Part shown: positions 1 to 5,964 of the stretch, piece by piece
Numbering within the stretch: position 1 is the stretch's first letter
Layout of the letters: each line of letters starts with the position of its first letter
Assembly: GCA_023145485.1 (NCBI GenBank)
Contig: JAGLDT010000314.1
Coordinates: forward strand, 1 to 6,288
Direction: 5' to 3'
DNA from: Cocleimonas sp.
GTDB lineage: Bacteria > Pseudomonadota > Gammaproteobacteria > Thiotrichales > Thiotrichaceae
DNA length: 6,288 bases
The notes under the pieces: generated by a model
Databases searched by the model: none
What the model was told of the DNA's origin: nothing
Seen by the model: the letters and a program-made list of their open reading frames with translations, nothing else
Translations under genes and position numbers: made by a program

Positions 1-44
1 AGAAGAATTAATAGCCATATGTTGGGAGTCCGATATTTAGCCAA

Positions 45-84
45 AATAGGGGGGGCGACAGGCTAGCAGCCTCCCCCCCGTATT
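45..84 (+). terminator. GC-rich hairpin, probable Rho-independent terminator
   Basis: The outer arms AATA (45-48) and TATT (81-84) flank a run of seven G (49-55) that pairs with seven C (73-79). An inner AGGC (60-63) / GCCT (69-72) stem has a TAGCA loop. CGAC (56-59) is a bulge on the 5' side and G80 a single-base bulge on the 3' side. A T-rich stretch (85-95) follows on the + strand. The other strand also runs into TTTT, so it may work in both directions. It sits ahead of the first complete + strand gene, so it most likely ends transcription of a + strand gene lying left of the window. One forward frame stops at 38-40, just before the hairpin, which fits, but that reading frame is too short to identify. 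Confidence 0.75.
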
Positions 85-122
85 GTTTCTTTATTTGCTG
101 TGATTGGATCCATAATTGTTCT

Positions 123-155
123 TTGTCATTGCCTGCTATTTCGATTCTTTATAAT
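123..155 (+). promoter_or_regulatory. Candidate sigma-70 promoter for the membrane protein-bioB pair
   Basis: A perfect TATAAT -10 box lies at 150-155. The -35 is less clear. TTGTCA (123-128) matches consensus at five of six bases but leaves a 21-nt spacer. TTGCCT (129-134) matches four of six with a short 15-nt spacer. Transcription from here would give a leader of about 75 nt before the ATG at 239. It follows the terminator and is the only good -10 seen before the first gene. The call is by consensus only. Confidence 0.4.
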
Positions 156-238
156 CTCCTACTCTCTCTAGGTGTATATACGGTCACTTGAGTATTTTGG
201 GTATTATAAAAAACATAAATAGGGTTAAGGGTAATAAT

Positions 239-625
239 ATGTCAAACAATGAATCAAATACAGTAACAGCTGCGAGTGCTAAATCCTCTGCTAAGTTGTT
301 TATTTATGGAAATATTGTGGCAGTACTTATTCCAGTACCCATGTTAATTTTTTGGTTTGGTGCTTCAATAGTTTTTTATGCAATGCAGCGCCATCATCCT
401 AATCCTAGAGTTGGTTACTATACTCAAATAGCGGCTTATCAATATTATGCTCTGGCAGGTTTATTGGTTCCTGTACTGACATTTGCGCCAGGTGATTTTT
501 TTAAGAACTATTGGTTACTACTATGGATAATTTGTATTGTATTAATCGTTCCATTAGCCATAATGCAGTTAATTAAAATTAACCGTGAAGAATGGAAAGA
601 TGTCACTATTGAGAAACAGCATTAA
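239..625 (+). CDS. Small inner-membrane protein of unknown function, translationally coupled to bioB
   Basis: This is a 128-residue protein that I cannot assign to a named family. Residues 1-19 are polar (Ser/Asn/Thr/Ala-rich) and probably cytoplasmic. Three hydrophobic segments follow at about 22-48, 66-83 and 91-113, then a charged tail (KINREEWKDVTIEKQH). A polar loop between segments 1 and 2 (about 50-62) contains QRHHPNPRVGYYTQ and looks like the most conserved-type stretch. There is no signal-peptide cleavage site, so it should stay in the inner membrane. The ATG at 239 is preferred over the in-frame TTG at 188 because AAGGG (227-231) lies 7 nt upstream of it, and because the extra 17 residues look like leader sequence. 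The gene overlaps bioB by 26 nt, which implies one mRNA and linked expression. A role connected with biotin is only a guess from position, and no transporter motif is visible. Confidence 0.85.
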   Translation: MSNNESNTVTAASAKSSAKLFIYGNIVAVLIPVPMLIFWFGASIVFYAMQRHHPNPRVGYYTQIAAYQYYALAGLLVPVLTFAPGDFFKNYWLLLWIICIVLIVPLAIMQLIKINREEWKDVTIEKQH

Positions 626-1616
626 AAATCAGTTAAATGAAAAAATTAAAATAGAAGCTGACGCGTTGCGAACAAATTGGAATATTGAAGAGATAGAAAC
701 CTTGTTTGATCTGCCTTTTTCGGATCTTATTTATCAAGCACAGAGTTTGCATCGACAGAATTTTGACCCCAATGCTGTACAGATAAGCACCTTGTTAAGC
801 ATTAAAACAGGGGCTTGCCCTGAGGATTGTTCTTACTGTTCTCAAAGTGCTCAGAATGATACTTCTTTAGAGCGTGAAAAATTATTAGCTTTAGATAAAG
901 TAATAACAGCTGCTAAAGAGGCGAAGGATTCGGGTGTTACTCGTTTTTGTATGGGGGCTGCATGGCGTAATCCTACGGATAAAAGCCTTGATAATGTAAT
1001 TGATATGATCTCAGCTGTTAAAGATATTGGCATGGAAACCTGTGTTACTTTGGGAATGTTAAACCAATCACAGGCACAACGTTTAAAAGAAGCAGGTTTA
1101 AATTATTATAATCATAATTTAGATACTTCTCCCGAATTCTATGGTGAAGTGATTACTACTCGCACTTATCAAGATCGTTTAGATACGATTCAACATGTTC
1201 AAGCGGCTGGAATTAATGTTTGCTCAGGTGGAATATTAGGGATGGGTGAAACCCGCCGTGATCGTGCTAGATTACTGCAAGAATTAGCTAATTTATCCCA
1301 GCACCCTGACTCTGTGCCGATTAATGATCTAGTGCAAGTAAAGGGTACACCATTAGATGGTATTGACCGTTTGGATTCTTTTGAATTTATCCGCACCATT
1401 GCCGTTGCTCGTATTTTAATGCCTAAGTCTTATGTGCGTTTGTCTGCAGGTCGTGTGGAGATGAATGATGAAATGCAATCATTGTGTTTTTTAGCGGGCG
1501 CTAATTCTATCTTTTATGGTGAACGTTTGTTAACGACAGATAACCCTGTAGAAAATCATGATGATGTGTTGATTGAGAAATTGGGTATGAAAAAAGAGAA
1601 ATCTTTAAGTCATTAG
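600..1616 (+). CDS. bioB: Biotin synthase (radical SAM)
   Basis: BioB catalyses the last step of biotin synthesis in the cytoplasm, inserting sulfur into dethiobiotin. The 338-residue product aligns with E. coli BioB at a constant offset of 20 from the first catalytic Cys onward. The radical-SAM motif is C73-x3-C77-x2-C80 in GACPEDCSYC. The [2Fe-2S] sulfur-donor cluster ligands are C117 (RFCMGAAW), C148, C208 (NVCSGG) and R280 (SYVRLSAGR). YNHNLDTSPEFY (170-181) and GANSIFYGE are also typical. All expected active-site residues are present, so it should be functional. The ATG at 600 is chosen: it leaves a polar N-terminal extension of about 20 residues over E. coli. A GTG at 585 is in frame, and GAAG (587-590) can serve as ribosome binding site for the ATG. 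The start lies inside the preceding membrane-protein gene. No other bio genes or BirA operator are visible, so the rest of the pathway must lie elsewhere if present. Confidence 0.97.
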   Translation: MSLLRNSIKNQLNEKIKIEADALRTNWNIEEIETLFDLPFSDLIYQAQSLHRQNFDPNAVQISTLLSIKTGACPEDCSYCSQSAQNDTSLEREKLLALDKVITAAKEAKDSGVTRFCMGAAWRNPTDKSLDNVIDMISAVKDIGMETCVTLGMLNQSQAQRLKEAGLNYYNHNLDTSPEFYGEVITTRTYQDRLDTIQHVQAAGINVCSGGILGMGETRRDRARLLQELANLSQHPDSVPINDLVQVKGTPLDGIDRLDSFEFIRTIAVARILMPKSYVRLSAGRVEMNDEMQSLCFLAGANSIFYGERLLTTDNPVENHDDVLIEKLGMKKEKSLSH

Positions 1617-1778
1617 AAAACATCAAATATCAGGATATAGGTATGTTCATCAGGAACTTCCTTCCTTACCTTGACTCCCTTGAGAGTATGAACTAAATAA
1701 TATTGGATTATCCTAAGAATAAAATAATTTAACGGAATTGTTAAGTAAACAATATTAGTGAAGTTTAAAGGGAAAAAA
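1617..1778. other. Intergenic gap between bioB and the GH123-like gene
   Basis: This 162-nt stretch is non-coding in all frames I read. It holds no strong terminator: the best hairpins are GTTC/GAAC (1645-1657) and a spaced GTTCAT (1645-1650) / ATGAAC (1688-1693) pair, neither followed by a T-run. Read-through from bioB is therefore possible. It contains a candidate promoter and the ribosome binding site GGGA at 1770-1773. Confidence 0.6.
1671..1699 (+). promoter_or_regulatory. Weak candidate promoter for the GH123-like gene
   Basis: TTGACT (1671-1676) is a five-of-six match to the -35 consensus. At the ideal 17-nt spacing the -10 position reads TAAATA (1694-1699), only a three-of-six match. 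A better TAATAT (1698-1703) lies at a 21-nt spacing. The location, about 80 nt before the ATG at 1779, suits an independent promoter, but the -10 is poor. Confidence 0.3.
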
Positions 1779-3611
1779 ATGCAATTAATGAATCGGTATA
1801 TTTCATGTGTACTTGCGGTATTGTGTCTGATGGTACTGGAAGGGGTCAGAGCGGATGTAAATCTAGATCTTTTATCAAATAACTTGATGGAATCTATAAA
1901 ACACCAGACTTCAGAATGGCCTGAAAAACTTATTTTGAAGGTAAATAGTGAAGAAAGGAAATTTTTATCTCAAGCGACAAAACTGAAGACTATTGAGGAG
2001 TATGAAAAACTTCGTTTAGCCTATAGAGAAAAACAGAGAGATCTGGCAAAGGGAGTATATGGTGCTGATACTTTAGTATGGAATATAATGCCTGATGATG
2101 ATTTCACCATGCTTTCTTTGCCTGAATCACTTAAACCAATAAAGAAAGCATCGCTAGAGACGGTTGTCAATGCGTTGGAAGCGGTGGCATTCGGGGTGGC
2201 TAATCTTAGTGATAGCGAAGAATTGCTTGAGGTTACTATTTCTTCTGATCCTGTGTCTGGATCACCGTTACTAACACCCCGTATGGCTAGATTCAGTAGA
2301 ACAAAAGATTCACGTTATGTGCCCGACGTTCTTTTGGCTATGGATGGGTCGCGTTCTATTCCCTCAGGTGAGTCAAGACTTCTCTGGATCGGCGTGGAAA
2401 GTACAGGTTCTAACTCAGGTACTTATCAGTATAAAATAAATATCAAAGTTGGCAAACACGTTCATTATATTCCGTTAGAGATTATAGTGCATGATGTAAC
2501 ACTGTCTAAAGAGACGCCACTGACAACATTTAACTGGGCATATTTAGATAGTGGCTATAATAATCTTACCTATAAAAAAGCCCGTGAAACAATGTTAAGC
2601 CATCGCATTACGACAGGTGCAAATACAGCGACTGGAAACCCTGAAAAAAATGCTGAAGGGAAAGTTATCCGCCCAGTAAAAATAGATTATACCAAGCTGG
2701 ACCAGTTTATTGAGTTCAATAAAGATTTTCCACAAATTAGTTTTTACTGGTCTTTTCATCGTAAAGCTAATCCACCAACACGGGATATGTTTGGTGATGC
2801 TGTCTGGATGAGTGATGAATATAAGGCTATTTTTAAGGAATGGTTAGTTTGTTTCGTTACCCGCCTGAGAGAAAAAGGGCGTGACTATGATCGTTTTTAT
2901 CTACAGATGTTTGATGAAACGACGGATGATAAATTAGCTCAGATAACAAAGCTTGTGCATCAAATTGATCCTAAGGTCAGAATGATGATCACTATTTCGA
3001 GTACGGCTGATCCTAAAAAAATATTGGATGAAGGAATGAATATTGTTGTTTATCATTCTCCTTATCTTGGTCATAAATCAGCACCTGCTTCATTCAACCC
3101 TGTTTTGTCTGCGGGAAGTGAATTATGGTTATACAATGCGGGTAATAGAACAAGGAATGGGCGTGATCGAGACCCATTGAATATTTATCGTTTACTACAT
3201 TGGCTAGCTTTTCGCCATGATGCAACGGGGGTCGGCTTTTGGAATATGTTCCATGATAAAAAAAGTGCTTGGGCAGATGATGAGCAATTTTATCCTTTGG
3301 TCTATACGGTTCCTGATGTGAGGGGGTATCCTGTGCCTAGTGATGTTAAGACCAGTGAAATGGTGATTCCTAGTAGGCGATTGGAATACGTGCGTATGGG
3401 AATTGAAGATTATATGCTATTGAAAATGGCTCAAGAGAAAATATCAAAACTTGGCAAAGATTCAAAGAGTAAATTCCAATTAGAACTTGATGCTCTTGTA
3501 AAGTCAGTAACAAAAGATCTGCCAAAACATACCTCTAATAAAATGCGAAGGGAATTTCGAAATAGCCGTAAATTATTAATTAATTTAATTGAGCGATTAG
3601 CACCTCAATAA
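1779..3611 (+). CDS. Exported GH123-like (DUF4091) putative glycoside hydrolase
   Basis: The product is 610 residues. Residues 1-25 form a Sec signal peptide: a short basic start, hydrophobic core VLAVLCLMVL, and a probable cleavage site VRA|D. There is no lipobox, so it is probably periplasmic or secreted. Residues about 28-95 are charged and helical. About 125-245 look like the beta-sandwich found before the catalytic barrel in this family (GTYQYKINIKVG, then PLEIIVHDVTL). About 250-550 match the DUF4091/GH123 catalytic region: FYLQMFDE with adjacent D379-E380, LWLYNAG (449-455), YRLLHWLAFRHDATGVGFWNM (470-490) and a closing PSRRLEYVRMGIEDYMLL. In characterised GH123 enzymes an adjacent Asp-Glu pair carries out substrate-assisted hydrolysis of beta-N-acetylgalactosaminides. 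The pair is intact, but the substrate here is unknown. Residues 555-610 are a basic helical tail. The ATG at 1779 is chosen because GGGA (1770-1773) lies 5 nt ahead and it gives a clean signal peptide. GTG 1758 and ATG 1788 are alternatives. Confidence 0.85.
   Translation: MQLMNRYISCVLAVLCLMVLEGVRADVNLDLLSNNLMESIKHQTSEWPEKLILKVNSEERKFLSQATKLKTIEEYEKLRLAYREKQRDLAKGVYGADTLVWNIMPDDDFTMLSLPESLKPIKKASLETVVNALEAVAFGVANLSDSEELLEVTISSDPVSGSPLLTPRMARFSRTKDSRYVPDVLLAMDGSRSIPSGESRLLWIGVESTGSNSGTYQYKINIKVGKHVHYIPLEIIVHDVTLSKETPLTTFNWAYLDSGYNNLTYKKARETMLSHRITTGANTATGNPEKNAEGKVIRPVKIDYTKLDQFIEFNKDFPQISFYWSFHRKANPPTRDMFGDAVWMSDEYKAIFKEWLVCFVTRLREKGRDYDRFYLQMFDETTDDKLAQITKLVHQIDPKVRMMITISSTADPKKILDEGMNIVVYHSPYLGHKSAPASFNPVLSAGSELWLYNAGNRTRNGRDRDPLNIYRLLHWLAFRHDATGVGFWNMFHDKKSAWADDEQFYPLVYTVPDVRGYPVPSDVKTSEMVIPSRRLEYVRMGIEDYMLLKMAQEKISKLGKDSKSKFQLELDALVKSVTKDLPKHTSNKMRREFRNSRKLLINLIERLAPQ
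3588..3609. terminator. Weak hairpin over the convergent gene ends
   Basis: ATTGAG (3588-3593) pairs with CTCAAT (3604-3609) around a 10-nt loop, so the stem covers the 3' ends of both the GH123-like gene and lpxB. Only T-rich, not pure T, sequence follows on either strand: TTTTT begins 13 nt after the stem on the + strand. It may help stop converging transcripts, but a 6-bp, mostly A-T stem is marginal. Confidence 0.25.
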
Positions 3612-4739
3612 GCTAAGTATTGTTTTTGCAGCTTGTTGACTAGCATTTTGACGTAATTGCAAATGCACCTCATGAAAGCGTTGGCTGCGATAGTTACACT
3701 GTTGGGTGCTTTGTTTAAACTGTTTTTCGACTTCTTGTAAAATATTATTCGCAGTCACTTGTTCTTGAATCAACTCGGGCACAAGGTACTCATCACAGAG
3801 GTTATTTGGTAGCGTATAGTATTTTGATTTAATCATCTTAAAGCGGCGAATAATAAAAGCAGTCAATGCACTGACGCGATAGGCTGCAATCATCGGGCGG
3901 TTGATTAACATGCCCTCTAGGACAGCAGTGCCTGATGCCATCAGTATTTGGTTTGATGCTGTCATTACGGTGCGAGATTGTCCGTTAATTAAAGTGATCG
4001 GGAGTAGGGGGGCTATTTGCTGTTGCAGGGTTTCAAATTGAAAACGTATTTTATTATTAATTAGTGGCACTATAAATTGCCAGTTTGGGAATTTTTGATG
4101 AATAAGTACTAATGCTTGTAGAAAATCTGGAGCAATACGCTTTATTTCTCCGTTTCGACTACCTGGAAGTACCGCTAATAGGTGGGTCTCATTATCTAAT
4201 CCTAAGCTTTCTCTTGCTGATCGTTGATCTGATGGTAGTGGAATCTCATCGGCGAGAGGATGCCCTACAAAGGTAGCAGGGATTTGATGTTTCCTATAAA
4301 AATCGACCTCAAAAGGAAACAGTGTGAGCATTTGGTCAATATTGCCTTTAATTTTTTTAACACGATTTTCCCGCCATGCCCAAATGGAAGGGCTGACATA
4401 GTGTACCGTTTTAATGCCTTTTTTATGCAATAAGGCTTCTAGCCTTAAATTAAAGTCGGGTGCGTCAATACCAATAAAGAGATCAGGTGGATTTTGTTGC
4501 CAGCGTTGCACTAGTTTTTTTCTTATGGATAGAAGTTCGCGTAAGCGAGGCAATATTTCACTAAACCCCATAACAGCGAGTTTTTCCATTGGGTATAAAG
4601 CATTGCACCCTATTGCAATCATCTCTGCACCCGCAATACCTTCAAACGTTATTTCTGGATGATGGAGGAGTAGAGCTTTGATGAGACGGCTACCTAGAAT
4701 ATCCCCCGATACTTCTCCTACTACTATTGCAATACGCAT
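3597..4739 (-). CDS. lpxB: Lipid A disaccharide synthase
   Basis: LpxB (family GT19) is a peripheral inner-membrane enzyme that joins UDP-2,3-diacylglucosamine and lipid X to make the lipid A disaccharide 1-phosphate, releasing UDP. The 380-residue product has the N-terminal GEVSGDILG (8-16), the membrane-contact segment VMGFSEILPRL (56-66), GIDAPDFN (90-97) with D92 matching catalytic D98 of E. coli, YVSPSIWAWR (114-123), FVGHPLAD (157-164), LPGSR (191-195) with R195 matching E. coli R201, ASGTAVLEGML (268-278) and the C-terminal LPNNLCDEYLVPELIQ. Length is normal. The ATG at 4739 gives the standard MRIAIVVGEVSGD start. A TTG further upstream would add 14 unlike residues and overlap lpxA. 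The start lies 8 nt after the lpxA stop with no strong ribosome binding site, so coupling to lpxA translation is likely. Its 3' end runs 15 nt into the convergent GH123-like gene. Confidence 0.97.
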   Translation of the reverse strand: MRIAIVVGEVSGDILGSRLIKALLLHHPEITFEGIAGAEMIAIGCNALYPMEKLAVMGFSEILPRLRELLSIRKKLVQRWQQNPPDLFIGIDAPDFNLRLEALLHKKGIKTVHYVSPSIWAWRENRVKKIKGNIDQMLTLFPFEVDFYRKHQIPATFVGHPLADEIPLPSDQRSARESLGLDNETHLLAVLPGSRNGEIKRIAPDFLQALVLIHQKFPNWQFIVPLINNKIRFQFETLQQQIAPLLPITLINGQSRTVMTASNQILMASGTAVLEGMLINRPMIAAYRVSALTAFIIRRFKMIKSKYYTLPNNLCDEYLVPELIQEQVTANNILQEVEKQFKQSTQQCNYRSQRFHEVHLQLRQNASQQAAKTILSLLRC

Positions 4740-4747
4740 AGTCAAAA

Positions 4748-5542
4748 TTACCGCAAAATACCCCGTTTGGAGTTGACACAAAATTTAGCCATTAACATAA
4801 CATCTTCATATTCAGAATATTGTTCTTTTAATTGATCAATAGCGGTTTGAAGGGGTAAGTTTTGACGATAAATAATTTTGTGCGTTTGATTTATGCGTGC
4901 TCTAGCATCGTCATCAAAGCCTTTTCTACGTAAACCCTCCTTATTAATGCCATGTTGTTTTGTGGGTGTGCCACCAGCAACCATATAAGGTGGTAGATCT
5001 TTGGTAATTGCAGCGCCCATGCCTGTAAACGCATACTCACCAATATGGCAAAACTGATGCACCAGTGTAAAACCACCAAGAATAACATGATCGTGAATAG
5101 TAACATGTCCAGCTAGCGTAGCATTATTGGCAAAAATAGTATCATTGCCAATAATACAATCATGGGCTAAATGGACGTATGCCATAATCCAGTTATCATT
5201 GCCAAGAACTGTTTTGCCAAGATCTTGTGTTGTGCCCGTATTGAAGGTGCAGCATTCGCGGATAACATTACGATCACCAATAATGAGTTGGGTTGCCTCG
5301 TTCTTATATTTCTTATCTTGCGGAATTTCACCAATGGATGAAAATTGGTAGATTCTATTGTCTTTGCCAATACGGGTATGACCTTGAATGACAACATGCG
5401 GGCCGATCCATGTCCCTTTATCAATTTTAACATGAGCACCTATAATTGAATATGCGCCTATGCTTACGCCATTGGCCAACTCTGCGCCTGCTTCAATGAT
5501 GGCAGTGGGATGTATCAAGCCTTTGGTCCAACCGCAGCGCAT
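4748..5542 (-). CDS. lpxA: UDP-N-acetylglucosamine O-acyltransferase
   Basis: LpxA is a cytoplasmic homotrimer that transfers a 3-hydroxyacyl chain from ACP to O3 of UDP-GlcNAc, the first step of lipid A synthesis. The 264 residues (E. coli 262) open with hexapeptide repeats forming a left-handed beta-helix (about 10-190), then the helical C-terminal domain ending KRGILR. The catalytic base is H127 in AYVHLAHDC (E. coli H125). YQFSSIGEIPQDKKY (65-79) and NNATLAGHV (139-147) are family signatures. The position equivalent to the E. coli ruler residue G173 is M175 in FTGMGAA, as in Pseudomonas aeruginosa (M169), which predicts a short acyl chain near C10. The E. coli HRGT loop is replaced by FNTGT. 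The ATG at 5542 overlaps fabZ by 28 nt and matches the E. coli length. A TTG at 5518, overlapping the fabZ stop as TTGA and giving MIHPTAII, is a serious alternative start. Confidence 0.97.
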   Translation of the reverse strand: MRCGWTKGLIHPTAIIEAGAELANGVSIGAYSIIGAHVKIDKGTWIGPHVVIQGHTRIGKDNRIYQFSSIGEIPQDKKYKNEATQLIIGDRNVIRECCTFNTGTTQDLGKTVLGNDNWIMAYVHLAHDCIIGNDTIFANNATLAGHVTIHDHVILGGFTLVHQFCHIGEYAFTGMGAAITKDLPPYMVAGGTPTKQHGINKEGLRRKGFDDDARARINQTHKIIYRQNLPLQTAIDQLKEQYSEYEDVMLMAKFCVNSKRGILR

Positions 5543-5964
5543 TTTATCTCTGCTTTGGCTGCTAATTTTCCATCCACATGGGCTTCTGTTTTAAAAATCC
5601 AAAGTTTGCCTTTATGGCGTAATACTTCAGCGGTTAATATCAGTTGATCTCCTGGTACAACCTGCTTCACGAATTTTACTTTATCAACACCGACAAGAAT
5701 ATATAAGGTATCATGCTGTGGTTCTTCCCCCATCGTGCGAAAGCCTAGTAAGCCTGTTGCTTGCGCCATTGCTTCAATAATAAGTACGCCAGGCATAATC
5801 GGCTCATCAGGGAAATGCCCATTAAAGAAAGGCTCATTAATAGTGACATTTTTAATTGCAGTTAATGATTTGCCAGATTCAAACTGGGTAACACGATCAA
5901 CTAATAGCATTGGATAGCGGTGGGCTAGAAAGCGACGTATTTCTTTTACGTTCATTAAACTCAT
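5515..5964 (-). CDS. fabZ: 3-hydroxyacyl-ACP dehydratase
   Basis: FabZ is a cytoplasmic hot-dog-fold enzyme that dehydrates (3R)-3-hydroxyacyl-ACP to trans-2-enoyl-ACP in fatty acid elongation, competing with LpxA for the same substrate. The 149-residue product (E. coli 151) begins with FLAHRYPMLLVDRV (12-25), carries NGHFPDEPIMPGVLIIEAMAQATG (48-71) with catalytic H50 and E64 (E. coli H54 and E68), and ends in the typical AEIKCA strand. The ATG at 5964 is chosen because AGGGG sits 5 nt upstream and it matches family length. The open frame extends a further 37 codons upstream, but that part shows no FabZ similarity and looks like leader. It is the first gene of the minus-strand fabZ-lpxA-lpxB set and overlaps lpxA by 28 nt under the ATG start. 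Confidence 0.97.
   Translation of the reverse strand: MSLMNVKEIRRFLAHRYPMLLVDRVTQFESGKSLTAIKNVTINEPFFNGHFPDEPIMPGVLIIEAMAQATGLLGFRTMGEEPQHDTLYILVGVDKVKFVKQVVPGDQLILTAEVLRHKGKLWIFKTEAHVDGKLAAKAEIKCAAVGPKA

Noticed and set aside
2..40. Possible C-terminal codons of an upstream + strand gene ending in TAG at 38-40, just before the hairpin.
   Set aside because: Twelve codons with no recognisable similarity; the position before a terminator is suggestive but too little for a gene call.
1643..1693. Inverted repeats after bioB considered as a terminator.
   Set aside because: Stems are only 4-6 bp and no T-run follows.
4891..5106. Second minus-strand open frame inside lpxA, and similar open frames on the opposite strand of bioB, lpxA, lpxB and fabZ.
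   Set aside because: They fully overlap strongly conserved genes in other frames, and lack domain-like composition and convincing ribosome binding sites.
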